In this document: piece by piece, positions 55,589 to 64,000 of the stretch
Position numbering within the stretch: position 1 is the first letter of the stretch
Layout: every line of letters starts with the position of its first letter
Source of the DNA: Deltaproteobacteria bacterium
GTDB lineage: Bacteria > Myxococcota_A > Polyangia > JAAYKL01
Length of the DNA: 64,000 bases
Direction: 5' to 3'
NCBI GenBank assembly: GCA_016935665.1
Contig: JAFGQN010000081.1
Span: 1-64,000 of the forward strand
Notes under the pieces: model-generated
Database searches by the model: none
Told to the model about the DNA's origin: nothing
What the model saw: the letters and a program-made list of their open reading frames with translations, nothing else
Made by a program: the position numbers and the translations under genes

Positions 55589-56170
55589 ATGAAAAGAATA
55601 TCAACCCTCACCGCCATGGCCGGCGCCATTCTGCTCACCCTTTCCCTGACCGCCTGCGACGACAATGACGACGGAGACGGCGGCGCCAATGTGGAAACCG
55701 TACCCGTAACCGAATACTGCAAAGCCGCTGAGAACTGGAACACAGACAACGCCGCCAAAGAACAGGCGCTCATCGATTTGGTCAACGCCCAGCGAGCAAA
55801 AGGCGCCACCTGCGGCAATAAAGGCAGTTTCAGTGCGTCTGCGCCACTCACCCGACACACCGGACTGGACTGCGCCGCCCGGGTACACACAAAAGACATG
55901 GCCGACCGTGACTTTTTCGATCACACCAACCCCGATGGCCAGGGCCCTGGTGAACGCATGAAAGCGGCGGGAGTGGAATCCTTCGGCTGGGGCGAAAACA
56001 TCGCAGCGGGCAATGGCGAGGCACAGGGGACGTTTGATCAGTGGATGAGCAGCGACGGCCACTGCGCCAATTTCATGAATCCCAACTTCACCCACATTGG
56101 CATGGGATACTACGAAGGCGGCGACTGGAACCACCTGTGGACCGCAACTCTGATGACCGGCCGAGAATAG
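55589..56170 (+). CDS. CAP/SCP-domain lipoprotein 1
   Basis: 193 residues, AAGGAG before the start. Lipobox 'SLTAC', a short Asp/Gly linker, then a CAP domain: 'EQALIDLVNAQRAKGATC', 'RVHTKDMADRDFFDHTNPDG', 'GWGENIAAGN', 'HCANFMNPNFTHIGMGYY'. The two metal-site histidines of the CAP cleft are present (FFDH and THIG region). Bacterial CAP lipoproteins are extracytoplasmic; their activity is unsettled. Tandem paralogue of the next gene. Confidence 0.88.
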   Translation: MKRISTLTAMAGAILLTLSLTACDDNDDGDGGANVETVPVTEYCKAAENWNTDNAAKEQALIDLVNAQRAKGATCGNKGSFSASAPLTRHTGLDCAARVHTKDMADRDFFDHTNPDGQGPGERMKAAGVESFGWGENIAAGNGEAQGTFDQWMSSDGHCANFMNPNFTHIGMGYYEGGDWNHLWTATLMTGRE

Positions 56171-56179
56171 GATTTCACC

Positions 56180-56923
56180 ATGTTCACTCTTTACAATCGA
56201 TTTATTCCCATCATGATGGCACTGGTTTTGGCGCTGATTTTAATAAGCTGCGCCGAAGACGACAAATCTTCAGATGCAGATACGGATACGGCCACCGCGT
56301 CAGATTCCAATGACGGGGATTCAGATTCCAGGACGGGTTCTTTCGACGGCGACAGTGCCTCGGACTCGGGCACCGATACCAACGATACGGCCACCCAATC
56401 GAACGACACGGATTGGGGCAATGGCGACACCGGCATTGTTGATACAACGTACGACACATCCCTGCCGGACTACTGCCTGCCCACCCAGGGCTGGGATGAA
56501 GCGTACGCCGAAAAGGAACTGGCGCTCATTGCACTGGTGAATGAACACCGGGCCCAAGGGGCCGAATGCGGTTCCAAAGGCTCATTTGGTCCCGCCGACC
56601 CGCTGACCCGTCATACCGGTCTCGAATGCGCGGCCCGCATGCACTCCATGGATATGGTGACGCGCAACTTTTTTGACCACGACAATCCCGATGGGGATGG
56701 GCCCAAAGTACGCATCGAAGCAGCGGGAGTGACATCCTTTGGCTGGGGCGAAAACATCGCCGGTGGCAATGAAAGCCCCAAGGACACCATCGCCCAATGG
56801 ATGGCCAGCGATGGTCACTGCGCCAATTTCATGAACCCCAAATTCACTCACATAGGCATGGGGTATTACCCGGGCGGAGAGTGGCTCCACTACTGGACCG
56901 CCACGCTGATATCCGGCCAGTAA
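56180..56923 (+). CDS. CAP/SCP-domain lipoprotein 2
   Basis: 247 residues, starting nine bases after the first CAP gene's stop. Lipobox 'ILISC', a longer Asp/Ser/Thr linker (~70 residues), then the same CAP domain ('ELALIALVNEHRAQGAECG', 'MVTRNFFDHDNPDGDGP', 'GWGENIAGGN', 'HCANFMNPKFTHIGMGYYPGG'). The domains are closely similar, so this is a tandem duplication with linker divergence, very probably one operon. Confidence 0.88.
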   Translation: MFTLYNRFIPIMMALVLALILISCAEDDKSSDADTDTATASDSNDGDSDSRTGSFDGDSASDSGTDTNDTATQSNDTDWGNGDTGIVDTTYDTSLPDYCLPTQGWDEAYAEKELALIALVNEHRAQGAECGSKGSFGPADPLTRHTGLECAARMHSMDMVTRNFFDHDNPDGDGPKVRIEAAGVTSFGWGENIAGGNESPKDTIAQWMASDGHCANFMNPKFTHIGMGYYPGGEWLHYWTATLISGQ

Positions 56924-57062
56924 CCCACGTGCCCCCCCTTTTACCGATAGTGATTCGGATTCAAACCGCGATACACACGCGCCATCCAACAGCGACGCCT
57001 GCGGCTGCACCACAGTGGGCGCGCAAACACCATTATTACTCAATTCAACGCTGACAGGCCAT

Positions 57063-57884
57063 CTACTCCACCCGTGTGTAAACGGATCCTTTAATGTCTA
57101 AACTGTCACAGCCGCCATCCGGATCTATTTGAACCAATTCACCGTCCGCGACGAAGCACAGCGTGTGTAAGCTATCGAAATCGTCTTTGTTCGAAATCAG
57201 TTTCAACTCTGTATTCGAAACCACCTCGATTTCTCCATCGTCGGTGACCTGCGGGAGCAGCTCCAGTTCAAAGTTAAATGGCGGTTCACCAATCGTTTCA
57301 AACACCTTGCTATACGAATACTCGTATGTACCATCGTCGTTTAGAGTGAACGTACCCTCACCTGCACCCAAATCACGGTTCCAATAGTTGTCCACTCGCC
57401 AGGCGTGTGCATACCAGGTTCCCTTGTTCCCGGTACCCGATTGGCGTATCAGAAACCCGGCATTATATAAGGTGTCCCCAAATATCATGTAATTCGACTC
57501 ACGGGCCACGACTCCCGGAGTGTCCCCATCGCCGCCATTATACCACAGCGCGGTTCTCAACCATCCGTCAATGGCGGACCAGCGGCCAGGATAGTGACGC
57601 GACTTGCCGGACCCCAGATAATCCCCTATATCGAGAATAGCCTCGCCGTTCTCACGAAATGTCCAGACAATCTCCACATTGTCACACTCTTCACAGGGCG
57701 AACGCCATTTGCCTACCAGGTTTGCATCAATATTATCTCCCGGCAGAGACAGTGCGTATTCATTCACACTTCCGGGTTCAGCAACAAAATTATCTCCTTT
57801 GACTTTTTCGTTATTCCCCCCATCATCGCAGGCGGCAAACAACAAAAGGAAAACCGCAACAAACAGATTTTTCATCATGAACAT
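57063..57884 (-). CDS. Lipoprotein of unknown function
   Basis: 273 residues; ATG 57884 and two in-frame ATGs within four codons compete. Signal ends 'LLLFAACDDG'. The body starts 'LVGKWRSPCEECDNVEIVWT' and continues with 'LNDDGTYEYSYSKVFETIG', a lipocalin-like or META-type beta pattern (W-R-S followed by strands), as in many 'LVGTW' lipoproteins. Outer-membrane or periplasmic, no enzyme motif. Convergent with the CAP genes. Confidence 0.65.
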   Translation of the reverse strand: MFMMKNLFVAVFLLLFAACDDGGNNEKVKGDNFVAEPGSVNEYALSLPGDNIDANLVGKWRSPCEECDNVEIVWTFRENGEAILDIGDYLGSGKSRHYPGRWSAIDGWLRTALWYNGGDGDTPGVVARESNYMIFGDTLYNAGFLIRQSGTGNKGTWYAHAWRVDNYWNRDLGAGEGTFTLNDDGTYEYSYSKVFETIGEPPFNFELELLPQVTDDGEIEVVSNTELKLISNKDDFDSLHTLCFVADGELVQIDPDGGCDSLDIKGSVYTRVE

Positions 57885-58084
57885 CCAGTGTTTAACAAAA
57901 CGAATTTGAAACGTCGAGTGCTGACTAAAACGCTACACATACTGATCACTTGTAGCACGAATTCGGTCAACCATTATCATCGCATGCGCAAAAATCCACA
58001 TCCATTATTTCAAATCATACCTGATGAATGGAATAAGGCTGTTGGCGCACAAAAGGAGGGATGACTATTCAGGGGGCGTACTAA

Positions 58085-60292
58085 TCAGAACTCGGTTCCG
58101 CCGAGCAAATGGTCATAGAGATCGTAAACGGTGACATTGTCGTTTTCCATGAAACTGCCGGAGAAAATCAGTGCGTGGGGGTCTACCAGCGATGCACTGA
58201 TGCTGGACCAGTCCTGATAGTGAATACCCAGCTGAACCTGTTCCCATGAATTGACCGGATAGGTTTGTCCGGCGGATATGGAGATATTGCTCATATCGAT
58301 TTCAACGCACCAGACACCTCCGCCCATATTGACTGCAACCGCGGATATATTGTCCGGATACCAAACTTCTGCCACCGGTGTTTTGGACGCATCAATCTGA
58401 AAACAAATCTCTGATGTAAAGCCATCCAGAGTACCCGTCCCGGTAATGTCGTAGCGAAGCTGAACAGCGGCCATGCTGTAGTTGTTCTGAATCTGTGTAT
58501 AAGTAGTGAATTCCAGAGGGGGTGCTGGAACCTGAATAGTTGCAGTGAATGCACTCAGTTCAGAAGTCATGCCCAGGGCGGCCGCAGTCCATTCATCGGT
58601 AATGGTTGCGGTAAGGTGTACAGTGCCGGGCCTCAAATCCAATCCGGGCACCGTCCATTCGAGATTTGCATCCACTGTTGCCTCTCCCAGAAATACCAGT
58701 GCGTCCAACCCGGCGGCGTCTCCTTCAAAAAGCTCAACTTTATCGCCTGGCAAACAGCTGCCAGTGGCGCAGTAACCTGTAACAAAAGACGCGGTGGCGC
58801 CTGCAAACACAGGTGGCGTCTTGCGATAGTTCAAATCGCTGTCATCAATAGCTTTGTTGCCGTTGTTGGAAAAAATAATGTTTCGGGTAAACGTGTTTCT
58901 TTCATTGTAGGGAGAGCTTTGATAGATGCCACCCAGTCCGTTATATGCAATGACGTTTCCGGCAATGCGACAATCGGATGCCCATGACACCTCAATGCCA
59001 TAGTGGTCATTTCCCATGGGAACATCAGCGCCGCTCATGCCGATCACATTGTTTTCAACAGTAAAATGATGACACATTTTGCCAATGGAGATACCGTGGC
59101 TCGTTTTAATTGTTGCAGAGGGGTTGTCAGCTTTGGCGTTGGCGATAATGCTGTCTGCAATTGTGATGTTCTGCGCACGGGAAAATACCATACCTTGTTT
59201 TACGGGCCACGCAACGGTACGCGATGGGTCCACACCAATTTCGCAATCACTGAATGTCAGATCGCTGACATTAACAAGATTGACAGCGGCATCACAATTT
59301 CCAATGCTGACATCCACGAAATCCATGCGCTGGTAATACTGACCGTAGATGCCGTTGAGTGCGTTGTTGATAACCATTGTGTCAAACGTACAGTCGTAAA
59401 CATCCTGAGCAGAGATGCCAGTGCCAATATTGTTCATTTCAACATTAGAGAACGCGACGTTGCGCACATTCATAAACTCAAATCCCGACGCACTGGGAAT
59501 GCCAGTGCCGGTATAATGGGTTTTCGTATCATCAATGGTTACGTTCCGGATTTCGCCGCCATCCACAGTAGCCAGCGCAATTCCCCGTCCATAACCTGGG
59601 GCCACAAAATCGATATCCAGGCCATCGACAATCAATTCATCGACAGATCGAAGCGAAAGCCCGTATCCCTGCTCTCGGGTACTGGCCACAGATACATCAT
59701 TTAGAGTAACCGTAGTGCCATCGTAAACATAAAGACCATCACCGTTGGAAATGGATATATTGGTCAAATCAACAGTGCCCCGGTTGTAGGACAGTGAAAT
59801 GGAGTAGGTATCGCCCGCATTATCAACGGTCACATCACTCAGAGAAATGTTGCCGCAATTGTATGCATCAATTTTTCCATCCACCACATCAACATTGGAA
59901 AGCGTTACCGATTCTCCATATCCCACGGATACGCCGCCCTGAACTACCACATCCTGCATCGTAAACGCAATGTCCTGTTCAGTGGAATCATTCGCGTATA
60001 CTCGCGCATTCAACGAGTATTTTGCACCAGCGCTGCTTCGAATTGTAATGACGGTGCTTTGACCCGGGTCATTGTCGAGACTGCCGTAATAGGAAAAAGT
60101 CTTGTTGGCTGCACAGACGATGTCATTCATCAGTACAATTTCCGCGTCGGGTGGCGTTCGGTAGTCCCCCCATGCCGCTTCAAGCTCGGCGCAGGTGGAT
60201 ACATTTGTTGCATATGCAGGCGCCACCATCATAAGTGATATGAGCATGCACAGCATGAACAGAATTTTTTTTGGTCCTTTGTAGAATTTCAT
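58085..60292 (-). CDS. Secreted right-handed beta-helix protein
   Basis: 735 residues from ATG 60292 (AAGGAG eight bases upstream), signal peptide ending 'PAYA'. Residues ~80-480 consist of short turn repeats of the NosD/pectin-lyase-like kind ('ISLSDVTVDNAGDTYSISLS', 'LTFSDCEIGV', 'HFTVENNVIGMSGADV', 'CRIAGNVIAYNGLGGIYQSS'). A beta-sandwich-like C-terminal part follows, with 'CFQIDASKTPVAEVWYPDN' and a cellulose-binding-like look. No catalytic triad recognised. Extracellular binding or lyase function possible. Confidence 0.75.
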   Translation of the reverse strand: MKFYKGPKKILFMLCMLISLMMVAPAYATNVSTCAELEAAWGDYRTPPDAEIVLMNDIVCAANKTFSYYGSLDNDPGQSTVITIRSSAGAKYSLNARVYANDSTEQDIAFTMQDVVVQGGVSVGYGESVTLSNVDVVDGKIDAYNCGNISLSDVTVDNAGDTYSISLSYNRGTVDLTNISISNGDGLYVYDGTTVTLNDVSVASTREQGYGLSLRSVDELIVDGLDIDFVAPGYGRGIALATVDGGEIRNVTIDDTKTHYTGTGIPSASGFEFMNVRNVAFSNVEMNNIGTGISAQDVYDCTFDTMVINNALNGIYGQYYQRMDFVDVSIGNCDAAVNLVNVSDLTFSDCEIGVDPSRTVAWPVKQGMVFSRAQNITIADSIIANAKADNPSATIKTSHGISIGKMCHHFTVENNVIGMSGADVPMGNDHYGIEVSWASDCRIAGNVIAYNGLGGIYQSSPYNERNTFTRNIIFSNNGNKAIDDSDLNYRKTPPVFAGATASFVTGYCATGSCLPGDKVELFEGDAAGLDALVFLGEATVDANLEWTVPGLDLRPGTVHLTATITDEWTAAALGMTSELSAFTATIQVPAPPLEFTTYTQIQNNYSMAAVQLRYDITGTGTLDGFTSEICFQIDASKTPVAEVWYPDNISAVAVNMGGGVWCVEIDMSNISISAGQTYPVNSWEQVQLGIHYQDWSSISASLVDPHALIFSGSFMENDNVTVYDLYDHLLGGTEF

Positions 60293-60484
60293 TTCAACTA
60301 CTCCTTTTGTCGCGTGCCACATGTGCGGCACAATTCCTGCAGGCCATCACATTGAGACAAATGATTTACGTTTTCCGGGGGGTTAATGCGATGCAGCCGC
60401 ATTTGGTTGCAAAAAAAATCAGCAAATCTGCAACACAATAAAAAAGGAAGACGCCGATGACTACCCTGTTTCGCTTTTCGTGTT

Positions 60485-61069
60485 TCAGCGATTTCCAGAA
60501 GGACTCATTGAGCTTGTTGAAAAATCCCTGGCATCAGACCACAGAACGCTGGCGGTCCATACAACTTTATCGTCGTGAAATTCACAATCCAAACCCAGCG
60601 CTTTATTCAGCGTCAGCACTCGAATACCAATCGCTTCAAGGGAATTTCTTGCGCGGTTCGGATACGCACAGGGATTTTTTTTTTCAGCGTTACAGGGTGT
60701 GCACACAATACAGTGCCCCCCGGGCATGCCCCACACACGCGCAATCCCCAGTGATTTCAGATACTGCTCCACCGCTATCACCAGATCATAACTGGCCTGT
60801 TGAGTGCGATTTACATAGTCCGTATCGTTTGCCTTATCGACCAGATGTTCCTGCTGAAAAAGCACCCCAGCGTTAAAATCGCCCAACTTCCGGGCTATTT
60901 CATCGAAAGATCCGATATGAGGCGGGCACATGTAGTTGCACCCATAGTGATTGCATCGATTGCGGACACAGGCCGCGCGCACATCTTCATTCGGCACCAG
61001 CATATGTACCGGTAAAGACACACACCTGGTTGCGCCCAACCACAATACTTTTGCAATAATGGTTTGCAT
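60485..61069 (-). CDS. DUF2284 metal-binding protein
   Basis: 194 residues from ATG 61069 (an ATG at 61111 is also possible; neither has a clear ribosome site). The cysteine pattern 'CVRNRCNHYGCNYMCPPHIG' (Cys34, 39, 44, 48) and later 'GGHCIVCTPCNAEKKNPC' is that of DUF2284, predicted iron-sulfur or zinc-binding proteins related to corrinoid and methyltransferase metabolism. Cytoplasmic. Role in this organism unknown. It sits 60 bases downstream of the FGE-like lipoprotein gene on the same strand. Confidence 0.8.
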   Translation of the reverse strand: MQTIIAKVLWLGATRCVSLPVHMLVPNEDVRAACVRNRCNHYGCNYMCPPHIGSFDEIARKLGDFNAGVLFQQEHLVDKANDTDYVNRTQQASYDLVIAVEQYLKSLGIARVWGMPGGHCIVCTPCNAEKKNPCAYPNRARNSLEAIGIRVLTLNKALGLDCEFHDDKVVWTASVLWSDARDFSTSSMSPSGNR

Positions 61070-61129
61070 GACGGCTGTTATTGGCAAAAACAATTGCCCC
61101 ATACAAGACATTTCTTTAAAGCAGTTTGT

Positions 61130-63130
61130 TTATTCGATAGCACAGTGCAGGTACCCGCCGTACAGACCATCGCTGTACAGATACAGATCATTTGGTGCAA
61201 CGCCGCACATAACGCGGGTGAATTCGATCAGATTATCCGGCATCAACTGCCACTGACAGTCGCCACTCAGAATCGATCCATCGGGTGTCACCAGCGGCAA
61301 GATTACTTCCTCATTATAAATGCCTCCTCCCAGGCTGCCGGCCCAATCCGCGTCGCCGACTTTACACGCGGAAAATGCATCCATTGGTCCTTTGAGCACG
61401 GTTCCCATCCTCCCGGTGACGCTAACGAAATTGCCTACCACAGAGGCATATGTCAATTGCACAGATAGCAGAGATTCAGTAACGGATGTTTCCACAATAC
61501 GCCAGCCCGAGGCGTCCCCGGCAACCATTTTTCCGGCATCTCCCACCGCCACCAGCAACAGGTTGTCATCGCTGATGACGCTACTGATATCATTGAATCG
61601 TCCATTGTTTTCGGGCGCGACCACTTCTGTCCAGGCGTGACCATTATAAAACGCTATGCCGTTGCCTGCGGCATAAATGTTCAGAGGATTTCCGGTTCCC
61701 ACAAAATGCGGATTTTCGCCAAGCCATGCAGGCAGCTGACCATTTTCTACGGCTTCAATCACATTCGACTCAGCGTCAAAATTAAGCACGTAAAGATGAC
61801 ACGTGTCATCATCGGGGTCACACAGCGTCACCATCATGTGAGGGGGGCCCACTCCGTCCAGGCGTTTAAGGTTTCTTCCAACCAGATTGTCCGGAATGTT
61901 TTCGAGCTGATACGTCATCACATTGACTTCACCATCCCAGCCAACCTCGCCAATCTCCACAAACGGACCGTCGCTGATGCTGTTGCCGAGAAGTGCAAAA
62001 CCGTTGTACCCGCCATCCATGTCCACATAAACGGCATCATCTCCAAACGAGTGCTTCAGCTCCAGGGTCTCAACCGGCCAGGATTCACATTCACTCGATT
62101 CAATTGGAGGGGGACACCAGTTCAGTCGCGCCGGCTCAGGCAACGCACTTCCGGGCAATGTGCGTACCGGCCGAATCCCAACATCGTAGCCTGGATATAA
62201 CGAATTGGCGCGACCTCTGTTTGCGGCGCGGCAACTGTCAAATCCCAAAATTGAACTGTGAAAGCTGCCACCTCGCAAAGAGATATACCCCATGTCCACA
62301 TCGCCGTATGGACTATCTGGCGTCTCGTTGCTGTAATGGCCCTCCCATGTCGCCAGCTCCATCACGTTGCCAATCATGTCCACCAATCCCAGATCATTCG
62401 GTTTGCCCAACGCCACCGATCTTGCATGCAGTTCGTCATTGTCGATTCCCGAAAAACCACACCAGGCAATATCTGAAAGCACGTCGGCCGCTATCTCGCC
62501 CGCAAAATTGCCGGCATAGGTGGCTCTTGTGTCGCCTGCTCTGGCCGCTCTTTCCCACTCTGATTCCGTAGGTAATCGATACCCCGGACAATGCAAAGGT
62601 GTTTTCCACTGACTTTTGTTTTTATAACATGGAGTCAATCCCATGGTTTCAGAGAGCGCATCCAGCCATGCTTTGGCCGCATCCACGCTCACCCCTGGAA
62701 CAGGACAGTCATCATCGTGGCAAATGGGTCGACAATTCCGGTCATCGTCCGCACAAACAGTGGGGTTACATAAATCTTCGTAACCGGAAGGCAGTGCCTT
62801 CCACTGAGCACAGGTCACTTCCGTTTGTAAAACGGCATATCTGTGAACGAGTGTGACATCGTGCAGCATTTCGTCAGTGCGCCGGCCGTATTCTTCTTCG
62901 GGCGATCCCATGGTAAACGTACCTTCAGGAATCTCTATCCATTTCATTTGTTTGAGAATCGCAGGAGCATCTCCGATTGCAGCGGTAGCGTTATTCGTGT
63001 CCCTGTCATCATTGCCCGTATCGTCGGCGTGGCCACTTTCAGTGGATTCAGACGGGCCTCCCGAGGATTTCCAGCCACAACTGCCGGCACACCACACAAC
63101 GGCAAACAGAATATACAAAATACGTGTCAT
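61130..63130 (-). CDS. FGE-sulfatase-domain lipoprotein
   Basis: 666 residues, AAGGGA before the start, lipobox 'CAGSC'. Residues ~60-330 form a formylglycine-generating-enzyme-like domain: 'MKWIEIPEGTFTMGSPEEEY', 'YRLPTESEWERAARAG', 'DMIGNVMELATW', 'LRGGSFHSS'. The final family motif is 'VGIRPVR' rather than GFR, and the catalytic Cys pair of true FGE is not evident, so it is more likely a binding or structural relative. The last ~320 residues are beta-rich (propeller-like 'GDAGKMVAGDASGWRI') and end with two Cys. Confidence 0.8.
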   Translation of the reverse strand: MTRILYILFAVVWCAGSCGWKSSGGPSESTESGHADDTGNDDRDTNNATAAIGDAPAILKQMKWIEIPEGTFTMGSPEEEYGRRTDEMLHDVTLVHRYAVLQTEVTCAQWKALPSGYEDLCNPTVCADDDRNCRPICHDDDCPVPGVSVDAAKAWLDALSETMGLTPCYKNKSQWKTPLHCPGYRLPTESEWERAARAGDTRATYAGNFAGEIAADVLSDIAWCGFSGIDNDELHARSVALGKPNDLGLVDMIGNVMELATWEGHYSNETPDSPYGDVDMGYISLRGGSFHSSILGFDSCRAANRGRANSLYPGYDVGIRPVRTLPGSALPEPARLNWCPPPIESSECESWPVETLELKHSFGDDAVYVDMDGGYNGFALLGNSISDGPFVEIGEVGWDGEVNVMTYQLENIPDNLVGRNLKRLDGVGPPHMMVTLCDPDDDTCHLYVLNFDAESNVIEAVENGQLPAWLGENPHFVGTGNPLNIYAAGNGIAFYNGHAWTEVVAPENNGRFNDISSVISDDNLLLVAVGDAGKMVAGDASGWRIVETSVTESLLSVQLTYASVVGNFVSVTGRMGTVLKGPMDAFSACKVGDADWAGSLGGGIYNEEVILPLVTPDGSILSGDCQWQLMPDNLIEFTRVMCGVAPNDLYLYSDGLYGGYLHCAIE

Positions 63131-63472
63131 TGCTCTTTTCCCTTTCGTTTACAGACTTTCCGAATATCGTTCCTTTCCCTGGAAATGCTGTATCCGCTGA
63201 CATTGAGAACCATTGGCAATCAAATTTTTTTATGATTCAACTCTCAACGAAAAAAAATCGGCGACGGCACAAATATTTCACTAATTTCAGATATTCCAGT
63301 TCACTCCAAGGCCCAATATCAACAAAAATAAAAAAAGATAGAATTTATGAGCAATAATCCTCAACTGCACACTAAACACCACAAATATTTTTCATTGTAT
63401 CTCATAATTTTGTGATAACATTGGAAGTCGCAAAACAAGGGAAAAGAAAACAATCAACAGATGGAGGAGAAG
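63131..63472. other. AT-rich intergenic region
   Basis: A divergent promoter region between the FGE-like lipoprotein and the rhodanese gene. It is notably AT-rich, with no gene. Its last 15 bases hold the GGAGGAG ribosome site of the rhodanese. Confidence 0.4.
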
Positions 63473-64000
63473 ATGAAACAACAGGTAAGTTTTACACTAT
63501 TTATCGCACTGATCATTGCCGCCGGCAGCGGTTTTGCCCGAAGCATTGATCCCATTGTCAGTACAGAGTGGCTGGAAACCAATCAGACCAATGTGGTTAT
63601 TGTGGATATTCGCTCTACTGAAGCATACGAAGCAGGCCACATTTCCGGCGCCATCAGTGAACCATGGGCGGTGCCGTTTTCCGCCTGGATTACAATGCCC
63701 GACTCGGGCCTGCTGCTGGAAATGCCCGCCGCAGAAGATTTGTTTGCCGCTATTGGCGCTCTGGGCATCAGCAAATACACCAAAGTGGTTGTGGTCGGCG
63801 CACCCAATCCCGGTGAGCCTGTTCATTTCGGACCGGCAGGTGTTGCGCGAGTGGCCATGACACTCCGTTATGCCGGAGTTCGCAATGTGGCGATTCTGGA
63901 TGGCGGCCACCCCAAATGGGTGGCAGAAAACCGTTCAGTGGACACGCTCATCCCGCCAGTTACTCCGGTCGAATTCACAGGTTGCATTGATACATCGCTC
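63473..64000 (+). CDS. Exported rhodanese (thiosulfate sulfurtransferase-like), partial
   Basis: 176 codons are visible before the window ends. GGAGG lies five bases before ATG 63473. Signal peptide (MKQQVSFTLFIALIIAAGSG, cleaved near FAR), then a rhodanese domain: 'WLETNQTNVVIVDIRSTEAY', 'GHISGAISEPWAVPF', 'ISKYTKVVVVGAPN', 'VAILDGGHPKWVAENR'. The position of the catalytic Cys in this first domain reads 'VVVVGAPN', so it is inactive; a second, probably catalytic, domain is expected beyond the edge. Likely related in function to the sulfur operon at 22.6 kb. Confidence 0.85.
   Translation, partial: MKQQVSFTLFIALIIAAGSGFARSIDPIVSTEWLETNQTNVVIVDIRSTEAYEAGHISGAISEPWAVPFSAWITMPDSGLLLEMPAAEDLFAAIGALGISKYTKVVVVGAPNPGEPVHFGPAGVARVAMTLRYAGVRNVAILDGGHPKWVAENRSVDTLIPPVTPVEFTGCIDTSL

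Noticed and set aside
1-64000. tRNA, rRNA or complete insertion sequence
   Set aside because: No cloverleaf with T-loop and anticodon context, no rRNA-like tract and no transposase frame was seen in the intergenic regions. A dedicated search program could still find a divergent one.

Overview
The window looks like a chromosomal segment of a Gram-negative bacterium of the Myxococcota or a neighbouring 'deltaproteobacterial' lineage (inference). The pointers are many lipoproteins with Asp/Ser/Gly/Thr-rich linkers behind the lipobox, MopE-type CDG.D.DCDG.DE repeats, a MYXO-CTERM-like sorting tail, CotH-kinase and FGE-sulfatase domain proteins, and a 21-repeat WD40 protein with a TIR domain. Base composition is moderate and most genes have a clear AGGAG-type ribosome binding site. 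I saw no tRNA, rRNA, CRISPR array or intact insertion sequence.

Layout. 1-5.1 kb: remains of a transporter gene, small repeats, a CotH lipoprotein, a SEC-C protein, and copy A of a ~200-bp dispersed element. 5.1-12.1 kb: an accessory polymorphic-toxin (Rhs) locus on the minus strand. It has a 5'-truncated Rhs gene whose open frame ends in a MITE-like inverted repeat, a candidate immunity gene overlapping its 3' end, further small membrane/lipoprotein genes, and an orphan Rhs-core scrap. 12.3-17.7 kb: an unrecognised 256-aa helical protein, a 149-bp higher-order tandem repeat, and a TIR-TM-WD40 protein with three times seven repeats. 17.9-22 kb: a C69 peptidase, a broken phosphatidylserine decarboxylase gene and a di-haem cytochrome c peroxidase.

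22.6-26.3 kb is a sulfur operon: an exported metallo-beta-lactamase/rhodanese protein and a split YeeE/YedE (TsuA-like) transporter whose second half carries a rhodanese domain. Another exported rhodanese starts at 63.47 kb and runs off the window. 26.6-41.5 kb is mostly housekeeping and signalling: SpoIIAA-like protein, GNAT acetyltransferase, pectate lyase lipoprotein, TrpB, two GGDEF diguanylate cyclases (CHASE/GAF/PAS type and LacI-sensor type), HtpG, EF-G and TyrA.

41.5-63.1 kb is a surface-protein region. Its centre is a 9-kb reading frame encoding about 3,000 residues: a VWA domain, 14 MopE-type repeats, a MYXO-CTERM-like tail, then in frame a complete lipoprotein signal peptide and a second MopE-repeat half ending in an FGE-like domain. 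It reads like two surface proteins fused into one polyprotein. Around it lie Cys-rich, SGNH-like, CAP-domain, beta-helix and FGE-sulfatase lipoproteins or secreted proteins. A two-gene AAA ATPase/DUF4276 module, probably a defence system, sits at 52.3-54.1 kb just downstream of copy B of the dispersed element.

The points most worth following are the fused giant surface protein and its displaced C-terminus, the two-copy dispersed element next to the ATPase/DUF4276 pair, the Rhs locus with its glycine-rich tip and MITE-bounded 5' end, and the TIR-WD40 gene with its upstream repeat array.
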